DNA of 13,879 nucleotides from CAZKUB01 sp964592335 (GTDB lineage Archaea; Thermoplasmatota; E2; DHVEG-1): assembly GCA_964592335.1 (NCBI GenBank), contig CAZQEU010000042.1:1-13879 (forward strand), given 5' to 3'. Position numbers and translations under genes: made by a program. The notes under the pieces were generated by a model. That model had not been told where the DNA came from. It was given only the letters and a program-made list of their open reading frames with translations, and made no database searches. This document shows, in pieces, positions 6,640 to 13,721 of this stretch. How positions within the stretch are numbered: position 1 is the first letter of the stretch; every line of letters starts with the position of its first letter.

Positions 6640-8613
6640 ATGAATAGGGAGAGAAAATTATTAAATATTGCAATAATAGTTGCAATAAGTTTGATGCTGT
6701 CAAACATACTTATTATAATCCCAGCAGATGAAGCAAAAGCAGGTTCATATAATGGAGAAGACCTTGCTTTAGCAATACTTTCAAACTCATCCTGGCTTAT
6801 TGATTCTTCGTATACAGATACCGATGAATATGGTACCCGTCAGTCAGGAGTATTTAGTACACTTGGTACAATGTATCCAACAGATGGTTCGGATTTTGCT
6901 TTTCTAAGTACAGGTATTGCCGGAACAGATATAATAACAACAGATGAAAATGAGCCAGGCGATGAAAGAGGAAGTTGGTTTGAAGGGGACATGTATGGTT
7001 ATCCAAGAGATGAGGCAGAGTTGACAATGACTCTACAAGTACCACCATATATGCATTATCTATATTATGATATACAATTTTTTAGTGCCGAGTACCCTGA
7101 ATATGTTGGAACACAATATAATGATAAACTAACTGTGACAGTTGACTCGGATGAAGAAGGAACTTCTCAATACCTTTTTGATGTAAATAGTGGTTATTTC
7201 CTACTAGATTCAAATAGCATACCAGGGACTGGTTTTGATATATTTGCAAGAAGTACATATCCCGGTGGTGTCGACTGGGTTGACACAAGTGTTAGAAACC
7301 CTGGAGCAGATGCTGGAGCATCAGATCTAATACAGATAGGAGGTATGCATCATCCAGTATCTCCAAACGAAGAGATAACTGTGACTTTTAATATAAAAGA
7401 TTCAGGTGACAATCTTTTCGACAGTGGAGCATTCATAGATAATTTGAAATTTACAGGTTTTGCACAAACAGAGATAATGGCAAGAAAAACAGTAGAGGAT
7501 TTAAACGGTGAACCCCTAGAGTGTGGTGACACAATAAAATACCGTGTAACAATAAGCAACACCGGAGATGCAGATCAAAATGACAATCCAGGAAATGAAT
7601 TTGAAGATATAATACCTGAATACACAACATATGTTGAAAACTCAATAACTGCAACATCTGGAAGCATAAATTACGATACAGATAACAAAAAAATAACATG
7701 GAGTGGAGAAGTATCTGCAGAAAGCAGCGTTATATTAGAATTTCAAGCAACTGTAAATCAAAGCCTTGAAAACGGAACAATAATATCAAACCAGGGAACA
7801 GCATATTGGGATAGTAACGAAGATGGAAACAACGACGAAACAGAACTAACAGATGATGCACATATCGATGATGGAATCGATCAAGATGGAGACGGTGAAA
7901 CAGATGACGATGACCCAACAGATTTAACAGTAATACAATTTGAATATCCAAGTAGCGTCACAGAAGATTTCTCAGATGATACTGCAGGAAATGCCGCAAC
8001 ACAATCATATTTCGGGCGACAATGGTTTGAAACAAGCGTTGAAAATATACCTGGAACTGTATTTGAGGTTGTATCAGGTTATTACTATAACACAGCAAAA
8101 TCATTTAAAACAAAGATGAGGCAATCAGGTAGCCCCCTATATTGGAATTATACACTCGACGAGTTAGACGGAGATATGATATATTGGGAATCATGGTTTG
8201 CATGCGGAGATGCAAGCGAACAAGCAGACCTCTATTTAGATTTTGAAAATAACAATGGACAAGACATAGCAAAACTAAAACTTGAATACATAGAACAAGA
8301 CATAGATTCGCCATTAAAATATTATCTAGCATTATACTATTATGTCTCAGGAACAGGATGGACAAGATTAAACTCTGATTTAGACGGAGGATATCTAAGA
8401 AACGGATGGTACAAAATAAGAATAGAAAAAAACGGTGAAAACAATATAAACTATATCTTAAATAGAACTGGTGTAGGACAAATAAACTCTGTAACAGCTT
8501 CAAAACTTACTGCAGAGTTTGCAAACTTTGATCTATTAAAATTCGAAAGTACAAAAAACCCAATAGTCTGCCCAATGATATTCTGGGATGAACACATTAT
8601 AGGTTTAAGCTAA
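6640..8613 (+). CDS. Secreted surface protein: choice-of-anchor L-like domain, DUF11 repeat, Asp-rich linker, C-terminal beta-sandwich
   Basis: Predicted exported protein of 657 aa. A signal peptide covers about 1-34 (basic start, hydrophobic core, then ADEAKAG). Residues about 40-275 resemble the choice-of-anchor L family, including FFSAEYPEYVGTQYND near 147-162. Residues about 281-405 match a DUF11 repeat (ECGDTIKYRVTISNTGDAD, IPEYTTYVENSITA, ISNQGTAYW). An Asp-rich stretch (about 406-428, with DQDGDGETDDDDP) looks like a calcium-binding linker. The last 220 residues form another beta-rich domain resembling a LamG or jelly-roll fold (DFSDDTAGNAA, WFACGDASEQADLYLDFEN). No C-terminal membrane anchor or sorting tail is visible, so it may be released or held through partners. 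It starts 2 nt after the pilin-like stop with a strong ribosome-binding site, so both products are likely made together; association with the filament is inferred from that. No catalytic motif is recognised. Confidence 0.85.
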   Translation: MNRERKLLNIAIIVAISLMLSNILIIIPADEAKAGSYNGEDLALAILSNSSWLIDSSYTDTDEYGTRQSGVFSTLGTMYPTDGSDFAFLSTGIAGTDIITTDENEPGDERGSWFEGDMYGYPRDEAELTMTLQVPPYMHYLYYDIQFFSAEYPEYVGTQYNDKLTVTVDSDEEGTSQYLFDVNSGYFLLDSNSIPGTGFDIFARSTYPGGVDWVDTSVRNPGADAGASDLIQIGGMHHPVSPNEEITVTFNIKDSGDNLFDSGAFIDNLKFTGFAQTEIMARKTVEDLNGEPLECGDTIKYRVTISNTGDADQNDNPGNEFEDIIPEYTTYVENSITATSGSINYDTDNKKITWSGEVSAESSVILEFQATVNQSLENGTIISNQGTAYWDSNEDGNNDETELTDDAHIDDGIDQDGDGETDDDDPTDLTVIQFEYPSSVTEDFSDDTAGNAATQSYFGRQWFETSVENIPGTVFEVVSGYYYNTAKSFKTKMRQSGSPLYWNYTLDELDGDMIYWESWFACGDASEQADLYLDFENNNGQDIAKLKLEYIEQDIDSPLKYYLALYYYVSGTGWTRLNSDLDGGYLRNGWYKIRIEKNGENNINYILNRTGVGQINSVTASKLTAEFANFDLLKFESTKNPIVCPMIFWDEHIIGLS

Positions 8614-8622
8614 AAAAAAATT
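8612..8622 (-). terminator. T-rich terminator of tRNA-Asp
   Basis: On the minus strand, a run of nine T residues (8612-8620) lies 8 nt past the 3' end of the tRNA, as expected for archaeal T-tract termination. The run overlaps the stop codon of the convergent surface-protein gene. Confidence 0.6.
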
Positions 8623-8628
8623 AAGTGA

Positions 8629-8701
8629 CGCCCCGGCCGGAATTTGAATCCGAGTCCCTAGCTCGACAGGCTAGGATGATAGGCCACTACACTACCAGGG
8701 C
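8629..8701 (-). tRNA. tRNA-Asp (anticodon GTC)
   Basis: The minus strand folds into a complete 73-nt cloverleaf. The acceptor stem GCCCTGG pairs with CCGGGGC (one G-U). The anticodon stem CTAGC/GCTAG carries loop CTGTCGA with anticodon GTC. The T arm TCGGA/TCCGG carries loop TTCAAAT. The discriminator base is G, the aspartate identity base. CCA is not encoded, as in many archaea, and there is no intron. It stands alone, convergent with the upstream surface-protein gene and divergent from the gene at 8861. Confidence 0.96.
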
Positions 8702-8724
8702 ATAAATAAGGATTTTTAAAAGGG

Positions 8725-8732
8725 TAAAATAA
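8725..8732 (-). promoter_or_regulatory. TATA box candidate for tRNA-Asp
   Basis: TTATTTTA on the minus strand lies 24-31 nt upstream of the mature tRNA 5' end, the spacing expected for an archaeal TATA element. A TTTTAAAA at about 8713-8720 is an alternative but sits rather close to the gene. Confidence 0.4.
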
Positions 8733-8785
8733 GTCCCTCTTTTAACTTTTTCCCATATTTTCAAAGTTTTTTCGCCTAATATTTA

Positions 8786-8860
8786 CAATTTGGCAGAATC
8801 ACACGAATAATTTATATAAAAGAGAACAAAGATATATTACATTGGAGAGAAGGGAAACTT
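8786..8860 (+). promoter_or_regulatory. Promoter and leader of the 8861 gene; shares a conserved block with the promoter at 4700
   Basis: A clear TATA box tttatataaa (8811-8820) lies about 40-50 nt before ATG 8861, and GGAG (8844-8847) provides a ribosome-binding site. Upstream, CAATTTGGCAGAATCACA (8786-8803) matches CAATTTGATAGAATACCA at 4700, and the similarity continues without gaps through the TATA region. This is the best-defined promoter in the window. Confidence 0.6.
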
Positions 8861-9577
8861 ATGCCAAGAATATTTGATAGGAATATGTTTATTATGCTAT
8901 TTTCCATAATGCTTGGTGTTGTAATTATAACATTCTTTGTTGCAGATATCATGGCTCGTACAAGCACTGAAGAAGAACTTACAACAAAATATACAGCAGA
9001 AAAAAGAGAGCTTGAACAAAAAAATGCTAATTTTACAACCCGGCTTTTATCATCGCTAAGTTATTTTGATAAAGCAAGGGAGCTGAGATCATCTGGAAAT
9101 TATAATTTTGACCTAGGTTATATATGGTACAACTCAGCTTTAAATGAAGATGAAAATCAAACATTTAATAACTACAAAAATAGTACAATAAATCATTGTG
9201 TAATGTCAATTGAAAACTATAGCCTTGGGTATGATAATTTTGGTGTTGCAAAAAACATGTTTATAAATACATTAAATTACAGTGGACAATTTTCTAACTT
9301 AGTAAACCTATATGTCAATCTTTCAAAATCTGCTGCTAAATTATGTACACTTAGAACCACTGCAAGTAACTATCTTATGGCTTTAGCAGAAAATCTAACT
9401 TATACTAACGGTTCAGCAACATTTATGGGCAATATGTCAAATCTAACTGAGTTACTTAACGATACACTTGCAGAATATGAAAATGAACTTGCAGAATACA
9501 ATGAACTGGAAGACTTAATAGAAAAAGAGTATAATATAGTAGGTTTCAGTGAAATAAGAGAGGAAATAGCAAAATAA
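8861..9577 (+). CDS. Membrane-anchored helical protein with dense N-glycosylation sequons; unknown function
   Basis: I do not recognise this 238-aa family. A single hydrophobic helix at about residues 9-31 (MFIMLFSIMLGVVIITFFVA) follows a short basic N terminus, so the protein is probably an uncleaved N-terminally anchored protein with the rest outside. The remainder looks largely alpha-helical (EEELTTKYTAEKRELEQKNA and ENELAEYNELEDLIEKEYN are coiled-coil-like). It holds eleven N-X-S/T sequons (NFT, NQT, NST, NYS twice, NLS, NLT twice, NGS, NMS, NDT) in about 210 residues. The helix close to the N terminus recalls a pilin, but there is no prepilin peptidase site. Its promoter resembles that of the pilin-like gene, which suggests a role connected with the same surface structure (inference). 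Confidence 0.8.
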   Translation: MPRIFDRNMFIMLFSIMLGVVIITFFVADIMARTSTEEELTTKYTAEKRELEQKNANFTTRLLSSLSYFDKARELRSSGNYNFDLGYIWYNSALNEDENQTFNNYKNSTINHCVMSIENYSLGYDNFGVAKNMFINTLNYSGQFSNLVNLYVNLSKSAAKLCTLRTTASNYLMALAENLTYTNGSATFMGNMSNLTELLNDTLAEYENELAEYNELEDLIEKEYNIVGFSEIREEIAK

Positions 9578-9629
9578 AAAAAATTTTTATTAATAACTGG
9601 GCTATTATGCTATTAGTATAGGGTGGAAA
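9578..9629 (+). promoter_or_regulatory. Intergenic terminator/promoter segment before the NosD-PKD gene
   Basis: After the upstream stop come an A-run and then tttttattaata (about 9587-9598), which can act as a T-rich terminator for the preceding gene and also resembles a TATA box for the next. The heptamer gctatta occurs twice (9601-9607 and 9609-9615). GGGTGG (9621-9626) is the probable ribosome-binding site of ATG 9630. Confidence 0.3.
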
Positions 9630-11465
9630 ATGAGAGATAAAATAACAATACTAATAATTTTTAGCATGGTTCTTACTATTTTCACATTTATTTTACCTGC
9701 TGAAACATGCAAAGCAGCCACATTAGATGTTGGCAGCGGATATGAGTATACCTCTATTCAAAGTGCTATTGATGCGGCAAATAATAGCGATACAATAAGG
9801 ATACATAGTGGAACATATGAAGAATTCATTGAAATCAATAAAGAGTTAACCTTGGTAGGAGATGGGTCATCAGAGGTGATAATAAACAGTAAAAATCAAA
9901 ACAATCCCAGCCCACATACTATAAAAATAAGTAGTTCTAATGTTTCAATTTCTGGCTGTACAATAAAAAACACATATCATTCCTCCAGTAGTTTTTCATG
10001 TTTAGTAATATCCGCAGGATATTCAGGTTGCACAATCTCAGATAATCTTATAACAGATGGAGGAAACGGAGTATATCTTATAACATCCACAAATAATGTT
10101 ATAACAGGTAATACTGTTGAAAACAATTTAGATAATGGTGTTTCTTTCACAACAAATGCAGATAACAATCAAATAAACAGCAATACCATAAGAAACAACG
10201 GAATAACTGGAGTCAAAATATATCGTTCATCAGACAACACATTTTATGATAACACTATATCAAGCAATACTAATTATGGTGTTACTCTAGGACAATTTTC
10301 AAATAATAATTTATTTTATAGAAATGATTTTTCCGAAAATAGCAATGGAAATGCCAACGACGCAGATTCAAACAATTGGTACAGTGGAAACCAGGGTAAC
10401 TACTGGGGAGATTATGATGATTACGACAGCAACAACGATGGAATAGGAGACAGTCCATATACAACAGGCGGAGTAAACGATCAAAAACCACTTGGTTATT
10501 TCTTAAATCAAAAACCAGTATCACACATCAGCTCAATCAGCCCTAACCCTGCAACAGAAGGAACAACAATTCAATTTTCAGGATACGGAACAGACGACGA
10601 AAACATAGTTGAATGGGAATGGAAGATCAACAACAACATTGTAAGCACTGCAGAAGACTTCTCATATTCAAGTTTATCTGAAGGAACATACAGTGTTTAT
10701 TTCAAAGTAAAAGATAACGATGGAACATGGTCAGACCCAGCACATCAAACACTAACTGTTAACCCCTCTGGAGGAGTAATTAATCCTAATCAAAAACCAA
10801 CAGCATACATACAAGGCATAATGCCATCAACAACAGAATTTGGAGATAAAGTAAAATTCAATGGATATGGAGTAGATGAAGATGGAGATATTGCAGAATA
10901 TAATTGGAGTTCAAGTATCGATGGATATTTACCAGAATCCTCTTCGTTTATAATAACAAGCCTATCAGTTGGAACACACAATATCGCTTTTAAAGTAAAA
11001 GACGATGAATATCTCTGGTCAAACCCAGTATATGCAACAGTAAAAATTGAATCAGTAGAATCAGAGGACAACGAAAATCCAGTTGCAATAAGCAATGGAC
11101 CCTACAACGCATATGTAAATGAAACTATAACTTTTAATGCATCAGATAGCTATGACAACGATGGATCAATAGCAAAATATAGATGGGATTTTGGGGATGA
11201 GACAACATCAAACAGCAAAACTGTAACTCACACATATACAGAAGAAGATGAATATACAGTCACATTAACAATAACAGATAATTTAGGTGCACAGGACACA
11301 GAAACAACAACTGCAACTATACTATCAGAAAACGGAGGTCAACAGAACATCAACAATCAAAGCAATGATACCTCAGATGACAAATGGGTTATACCTGGTT
11401 TTGAAACAATAACATTCCTACTTTTGATAGTACTTATAGCACTATTTAAGAAAAAAAGAAAATAA
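9630..11465 (+). CDS. NosD-like beta-helix surface protein with three PKD domains and PGF-type C-terminal anchor
   Basis: Exported, wall-facing protein of 611 aa. A signal peptide covers about 1-31 (hydrophobic core, then AETCKAA). Residues about 32-285 form a right-handed beta-helix of PbH1/NosD type, opening with YTSIQSAIDAANNSDTIRI, continuing through repeated N-rich coils (CTIKNTY, NVITGNTVENN, NQINSNTIRNN, NTFYDNTISSN), and closing with NYWGDYDDYDSNNDGIGD, a common NosD ending. Three PKD-like modules follow at about 293-380, 387-475 and 479-560; only the third has the classical WDFGDETTS core. A short Asn/Asp linker leads to IPGFETITFLLLIVLIALF and KKKRK, a tripartite tail like archaeosortase PGF signals. 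The family is associated with carbohydrate binding or processing and with cell-surface scaffolds; no enzyme activity can be assigned. It ends 2 nt from the convergent C25 peptidase gene. Confidence 0.88.
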   Translation: MRDKITILIIFSMVLTIFTFILPAETCKAATLDVGSGYEYTSIQSAIDAANNSDTIRIHSGTYEEFIEINKELTLVGDGSSEVIINSKNQNNPSPHTIKISSSNVSISGCTIKNTYHSSSSFSCLVISAGYSGCTISDNLITDGGNGVYLITSTNNVITGNTVENNLDNGVSFTTNADNNQINSNTIRNNGITGVKIYRSSDNTFYDNTISSNTNYGVTLGQFSNNNLFYRNDFSENSNGNANDADSNNWYSGNQGNYWGDYDDYDSNNDGIGDSPYTTGGVNDQKPLGYFLNQKPVSHISSISPNPATEGTTIQFSGYGTDDENIVEWEWKINNNIVSTAEDFSYSSLSEGTYSVYFKVKDNDGTWSDPAHQTLTVNPSGGVINPNQKPTAYIQGIMPSTTEFGDKVKFNGYGVDEDGDIAEYNWSSSIDGYLPESSSFIITSLSVGTHNIAFKVKDDEYLWSNPVYATVKIESVESEDNENPVAISNGPYNAYVNETITFNASDSYDNDGSIAKYRWDFGDETTSNSKTVTHTYTEEDEYTVTLTITDNLGAQDTETTTATILSENGGQQNINNQSNDTSDDKWVIPGFETITFLLLIVLIALFKKKRK

Positions 11466-11473
11466 TATTATTT
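11453..11473 (-). terminator. T-rich tract and palindrome at the convergent gene ends
   Basis: A perfect 14-bp palindrome (11460-11473, AAATAATATTATTT) contains both convergent stop codons. Reading the minus strand, it is followed by TTTTCTTTTTTTCTT, the complement of the Lys-rich tail codons of the surface-protein gene, which would serve as a T-rich terminator for the peptidase message. Confidence 0.4.
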
Positions 11474-13366
11474 AATCTTAAGACTAGGATCACCTAGCAA
11501 AACCAGTGAATCAACAGATTTTCTATCAATTTTGTTATCCTTGCCATTTACATCAAAAGATGAAACATAATCACTAATAGACGTACTATGCGCCTCTCCC
11601 AGGGTAGTTTTATTTTGATTTGAAATAGCATCAAAAAACTGAAGACTAAGCAAATCAGAATAAGCTATATCTGAGCCATCCAATCCATAACCTAGACCCG
11701 TATTTCCAATAGTAGCAATTGCACCACCATGTCTAAGACTTACAAATCTCCAACTCCAGCATTTACGTACCCAGTCGTTATGCCAAAAATCACCGCGATC
11801 TGAACTTTTTAAACTAAAATAACCCAAACCATCTTTCTTCAGACCTTCAACAATATTGACTGGTGTTACATTAAACTGGCTGTTATGACAACCAACAACC
11901 ACTACAACAGGAAGCCTGTTTTTATTAAAAAGAAGGTTCATCTGTCTCGTGTTTAACCCATTAACCCATTTAGAATTCTTTGATTCAGAAAGATGAGTAG
12001 ACCAAACATAAGGATTACCATGGCCATTAAAATACACAAAGTCTGCACCAAGATTTAAATTTTTAATAAAACTAAAAGGTCCTCTAAGTGAATTATCAGA
12101 TACATAAAGTTTCACTATATCATAGTCTATATCAGCCATATAATCAGAGGCAATATCACACATAAACTCTCCTTCATAAATATTCTCAGATTCCTCATCA
12201 GGAGAAACTGTATCGCCCCCCACACAAATCATCTTCTTTGACTTTACAAAAATCTGATCTTTTGTTTCATAATTAATGATCTTGTCAACAACGGTTCTAA
12301 CTTCTCTTTTGTTTCTACACGCAAGTCTACCAATATGAACATCTGGCTCAAAATCAATGATATCTTCAGGATACCTACTTTTTACTTTCCATTCAGCAAA
12401 AACATCATCATCATTTGAATCCCAATCATCAAATTCTTTTTCAAAACTAGTCTGATTAATTTTATAAACATCAGCATAGTATAAATCGCTGATATAACCA
12501 GATTCCCATCCATCATCAAGATTTGTTTCTCTTACAGGTACATACCATTCTTTTAAAAATCCTTTCATACCACCTACAAGTAAAACATAGCTTATATTAT
12601 ATGAATCAATTGCATCCTTTATAAAATACTTAATTTTCTCAGGGTTATCTCTACCAGAATACTGCTTATAAATATCATCTGTACTTTTAAAAAAAGTATC
12701 TACATCAATACTATTTTTATGATTAACCAAACGCTGTAATATACTTGAGAAACAATCTGGAGCAATAATTACCATATCATATTCTTCTGAAAAAAACTTT
12801 TTTTTCAAATAACTATCATAGTTTATTTCTAAATCAAAACCTGAAGCAACTCTTATAATATCTTCTATAGAAATATATCTTACAGGATAAATACGAACTG
12901 ATAACTTAACACCCTCTAAACCATAAGTCAATGAATAATCATACCATTTCTCAGGGTAAAGATCCGAACTAGAATAAAATGACATATCAACATTAGACAT
13001 ATACTCTTTTTTATTATCAGAATCTAGTTTTAAAACAGGTTTTGAAGCAGAAATTATTTTCTTATCTATTTTTTTATCTGTAAAATCTGTAACAACGCAT
13101 TTTACATCTTTTATTTTTGTATCTTTTGGGAAAACAAAATTTTTAACAATAAATGGGGTTAGAGGCTTGCCTTGATGTGATAAAAAGTTTGTTGAATCTT
13201 CAAGGTTTATTTTAATAAAATCATTTTTTTCTTCAATTATTATTTTTGAAATTTCAAAGAATTTTTTTTTAGAATTAGATGAATAAAAACTGTTTTTTTC
13301 CACTTGATTTGCTATAGCATTAAATCCAGTTAAAAACAAAAGTATTATTATAACTATAGAAAACAT
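11468..13366 (-). CDS. Secreted peptidase C25 family (gingipain-like) cysteine protease
   Basis: Extracellular cysteine peptidase of 632 aa, clan CD (caspase/gingipain fold). It starts with a signal peptide (MFSIVIIILLFLTGFNAIA). ATG 13366 is the only good start: an in-frame stop lies upstream, and the leader has no Shine-Dalgarno. Residues about 20-190 form a beta-rich N-terminal propeptide-like region with LSHQGKPLTPFIVKNFVFP, and the catalytic domain begins near EYDMVIIAPDCFSS (about 195). The catalytic dyad is visible as His449 in VYFNGHGNP and Cys493 in VVVVVGCHNSQF. The family ending LVLLGDPSLKI closes the protein. No PKD domain or anchor follows, so the enzyme is probably released. Substrate preference is uncertain because the specificity pocket cannot be read by eye. 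Gingipain-type peptidases were reported in sediment MBG-D archaea, consistent with protein degradation. It is convergent with the NosD-PKD gene and co-directional with the rRNA genes upstream. Confidence 0.92.
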   Translation of the reverse strand: MFSIVIIILLFLTGFNAIANQVEKNSFYSSNSKKKFFEISKIIIEEKNDFIKINLEDSTNFLSHQGKPLTPFIVKNFVFPKDTKIKDVKCVVTDFTDKKIDKKIISASKPVLKLDSDNKKEYMSNVDMSFYSSSDLYPEKWYDYSLTYGLEGVKLSVRIYPVRYISIEDIIRVASGFDLEINYDSYLKKKFFSEEYDMVIIAPDCFSSILQRLVNHKNSIDVDTFFKSTDDIYKQYSGRDNPEKIKYFIKDAIDSYNISYVLLVGGMKGFLKEWYVPVRETNLDDGWESGYISDLYYADVYKINQTSFEKEFDDWDSNDDDVFAEWKVKSRYPEDIIDFEPDVHIGRLACRNKREVRTVVDKIINYETKDQIFVKSKKMICVGGDTVSPDEESENIYEGEFMCDIASDYMADIDYDIVKLYVSDNSLRGPFSFIKNLNLGADFVYFNGHGNPYVWSTHLSESKNSKWVNGLNTRQMNLLFNKNRLPVVVVVGCHNSQFNVTPVNIVEGLKKDGLGYFSLKSSDRGDFWHNDWVRKCWSWRFVSLRHGGAIATIGNTGLGYGLDGSDIAYSDLLSLQFFDAISNQNKTTLGEAHSTSISDYVSSFDVNGKDNKIDRKSVDSLVLLGDPSLKIK

Positions 13367-13423
13367 TATTTTTTTTGTTTTAATGCTTTTATGCCCCCAC
13401 TTTAAAAATTATTACAAGAAAGG

Positions 13424-13446
13424 GTACTAAATAAATATTATTTAAA
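13424..13446 (-). promoter_or_regulatory. TATA box candidate for the C25 peptidase gene
   Basis: On the minus strand TTTAAATAATATTTAT (13431-13446) lies about 65-80 nt before ATG 13366. Another candidate, TTTTTAAA near 13400-13407, would give a nearly leaderless message. No Shine-Dalgarno precedes the ATG (the leader ends in an A-rich stretch). Confidence 0.3.
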
Positions 13447-13493
13447 GTTTTTTATACAATATAAATTAATAAAATAAAGAAAGTTTTTAAGAT
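13440..13493 (-). terminator. T-rich terminator region downstream of 5S rRNA
   Basis: The minus strand past the 5S terminal helix reads CTTTCTTTATTTTATTAATT, a T-rich tract suited to archaeal termination of the rRNA transcript. It abuts or overlaps the probable promoter of the C25 gene. Confidence 0.4.
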
Positions 13494-13501
13494 GGTTTGA
13501 C
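13489..13501. repeat. 13-bp inverted repeat arm closing the 5S gene (partner 13714-13726)
   Basis: aagatggtttgac here is the perfect complement of gtcaaaccatctt at 13714-13726. The inner 8 bp form helix I of 5S rRNA and the outer 5 bp extend it as a likely processing stem. This perfect pairing defines the 228-nt length of the gene. Confidence 0.85.
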
Positions 13502-13506
13502 AGCGT

Positions 13507-13572
13507 GCCGAGAACGGAAGGATTTCAAGCAGAGAAGTTTACCCCAAAAGTTTCCCGAAGGAATCAATCAGG
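13507..13572 (-). other. 5S rRNA expansion segment 2 (66 nt, at the loop A junction)
   Basis: Extra sequence between the 3' strand of helix IV (13573-13581) and the conserved ACGCTG-helix I end. It contains TTCC-TTCG-GGAA, a perfect 4-bp stem capped by a stable UUCG tetraloop, and flanking CCC/GGG complementarity that can extend the hairpin across an internal loop. This shows a structured RNA rather than random sequence. Exact borders are my fit and could shift by a few bases. Confidence 0.65.
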
Positions 13573-13581
13573 GCTCTCCTC

Positions 13582-13615
13582 CTAGTCCAAAGGTTCAAGA
13601 CCCAAAAGGGCTAGT
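13582..13615 (-). other. 5S rRNA expansion segment 1 (34 nt, at the loop E/helix IV junction)
   Basis: Extra sequence inserted after loop E GGGAAG and before the helix IV 3' strand GAGGAGAGC. It begins and ends with complementary CTAG/CTAG, which can close it as a side arm, and contains CCC-TTTT-GGG. The borders are inferred from the requirement to restore helix IV. Confidence 0.65.
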
Positions 13616-13721
13616 CTTCCCATAAGCTCGCGCATCATGGTACTGAGGATCACGCAGGTAGGCTTAACTGCCGGGTTCGGAAAGAGACCGGGTGTCTCCC
13701 TACCGCTATGGCCGTCAAACC

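Larger units (their letters stand above)
13494..13721 (-). rRNA. rrf: 5S rRNA, expanded (about 228 nt, two insertions)
   Basis: Component of the large-subunit central protuberance. On the minus strand the molecule runs from GGTTTGACGGCCATAGCGG to GTCAAACC. Canonical parts are present: helix I GGTTTGAC/GTCAAACC; helix II GGTAGG/CCTACC; loop B/helix III with CCGAACCCGGCAGTTAAGCC; loop E AGTACC/GGGAAG; helix V CCATGA/TTATGG around the conserved TGCGCGAGC loop; helix IV GTGATCCTC/GAGGAGAGC with a tandem G-A pair. Extra sequence interrupts the 3' half: 34 nt at 13582-13615 between loop E and helix IV, and 66 nt at 13507-13572 between helix IV and helix I. The remaining 128 nt is close to normal archaeal 5S size. 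The intact helices argue against a pseudogene. It lies in order after 23S. Halococcus morrhuae has a known 108-nt 5S insertion; this one looks independent. Confidence 0.93.

Noticed and set aside
8629..8701. Integrated element using tRNA-Asp as an attachment site
   Set aside because: No integrase gene and no second copy of the tRNA 3' end seen in the window; kept only as a low-interest note.
8861..9577. A pilin identity for the helical membrane protein
   Set aside because: The hydrophobic helix is N-terminal, but there is no charged leader with a prepilin peptidase site and no conserved Glu at position 5 after a cut site.
13494..13721. 5S rRNA pseudogene
   Set aside because: All helices close with good pairing, including a perfect helix I and an intact loop E and helix V, and the gene lies directly behind 23S; decay would have broken some of these.
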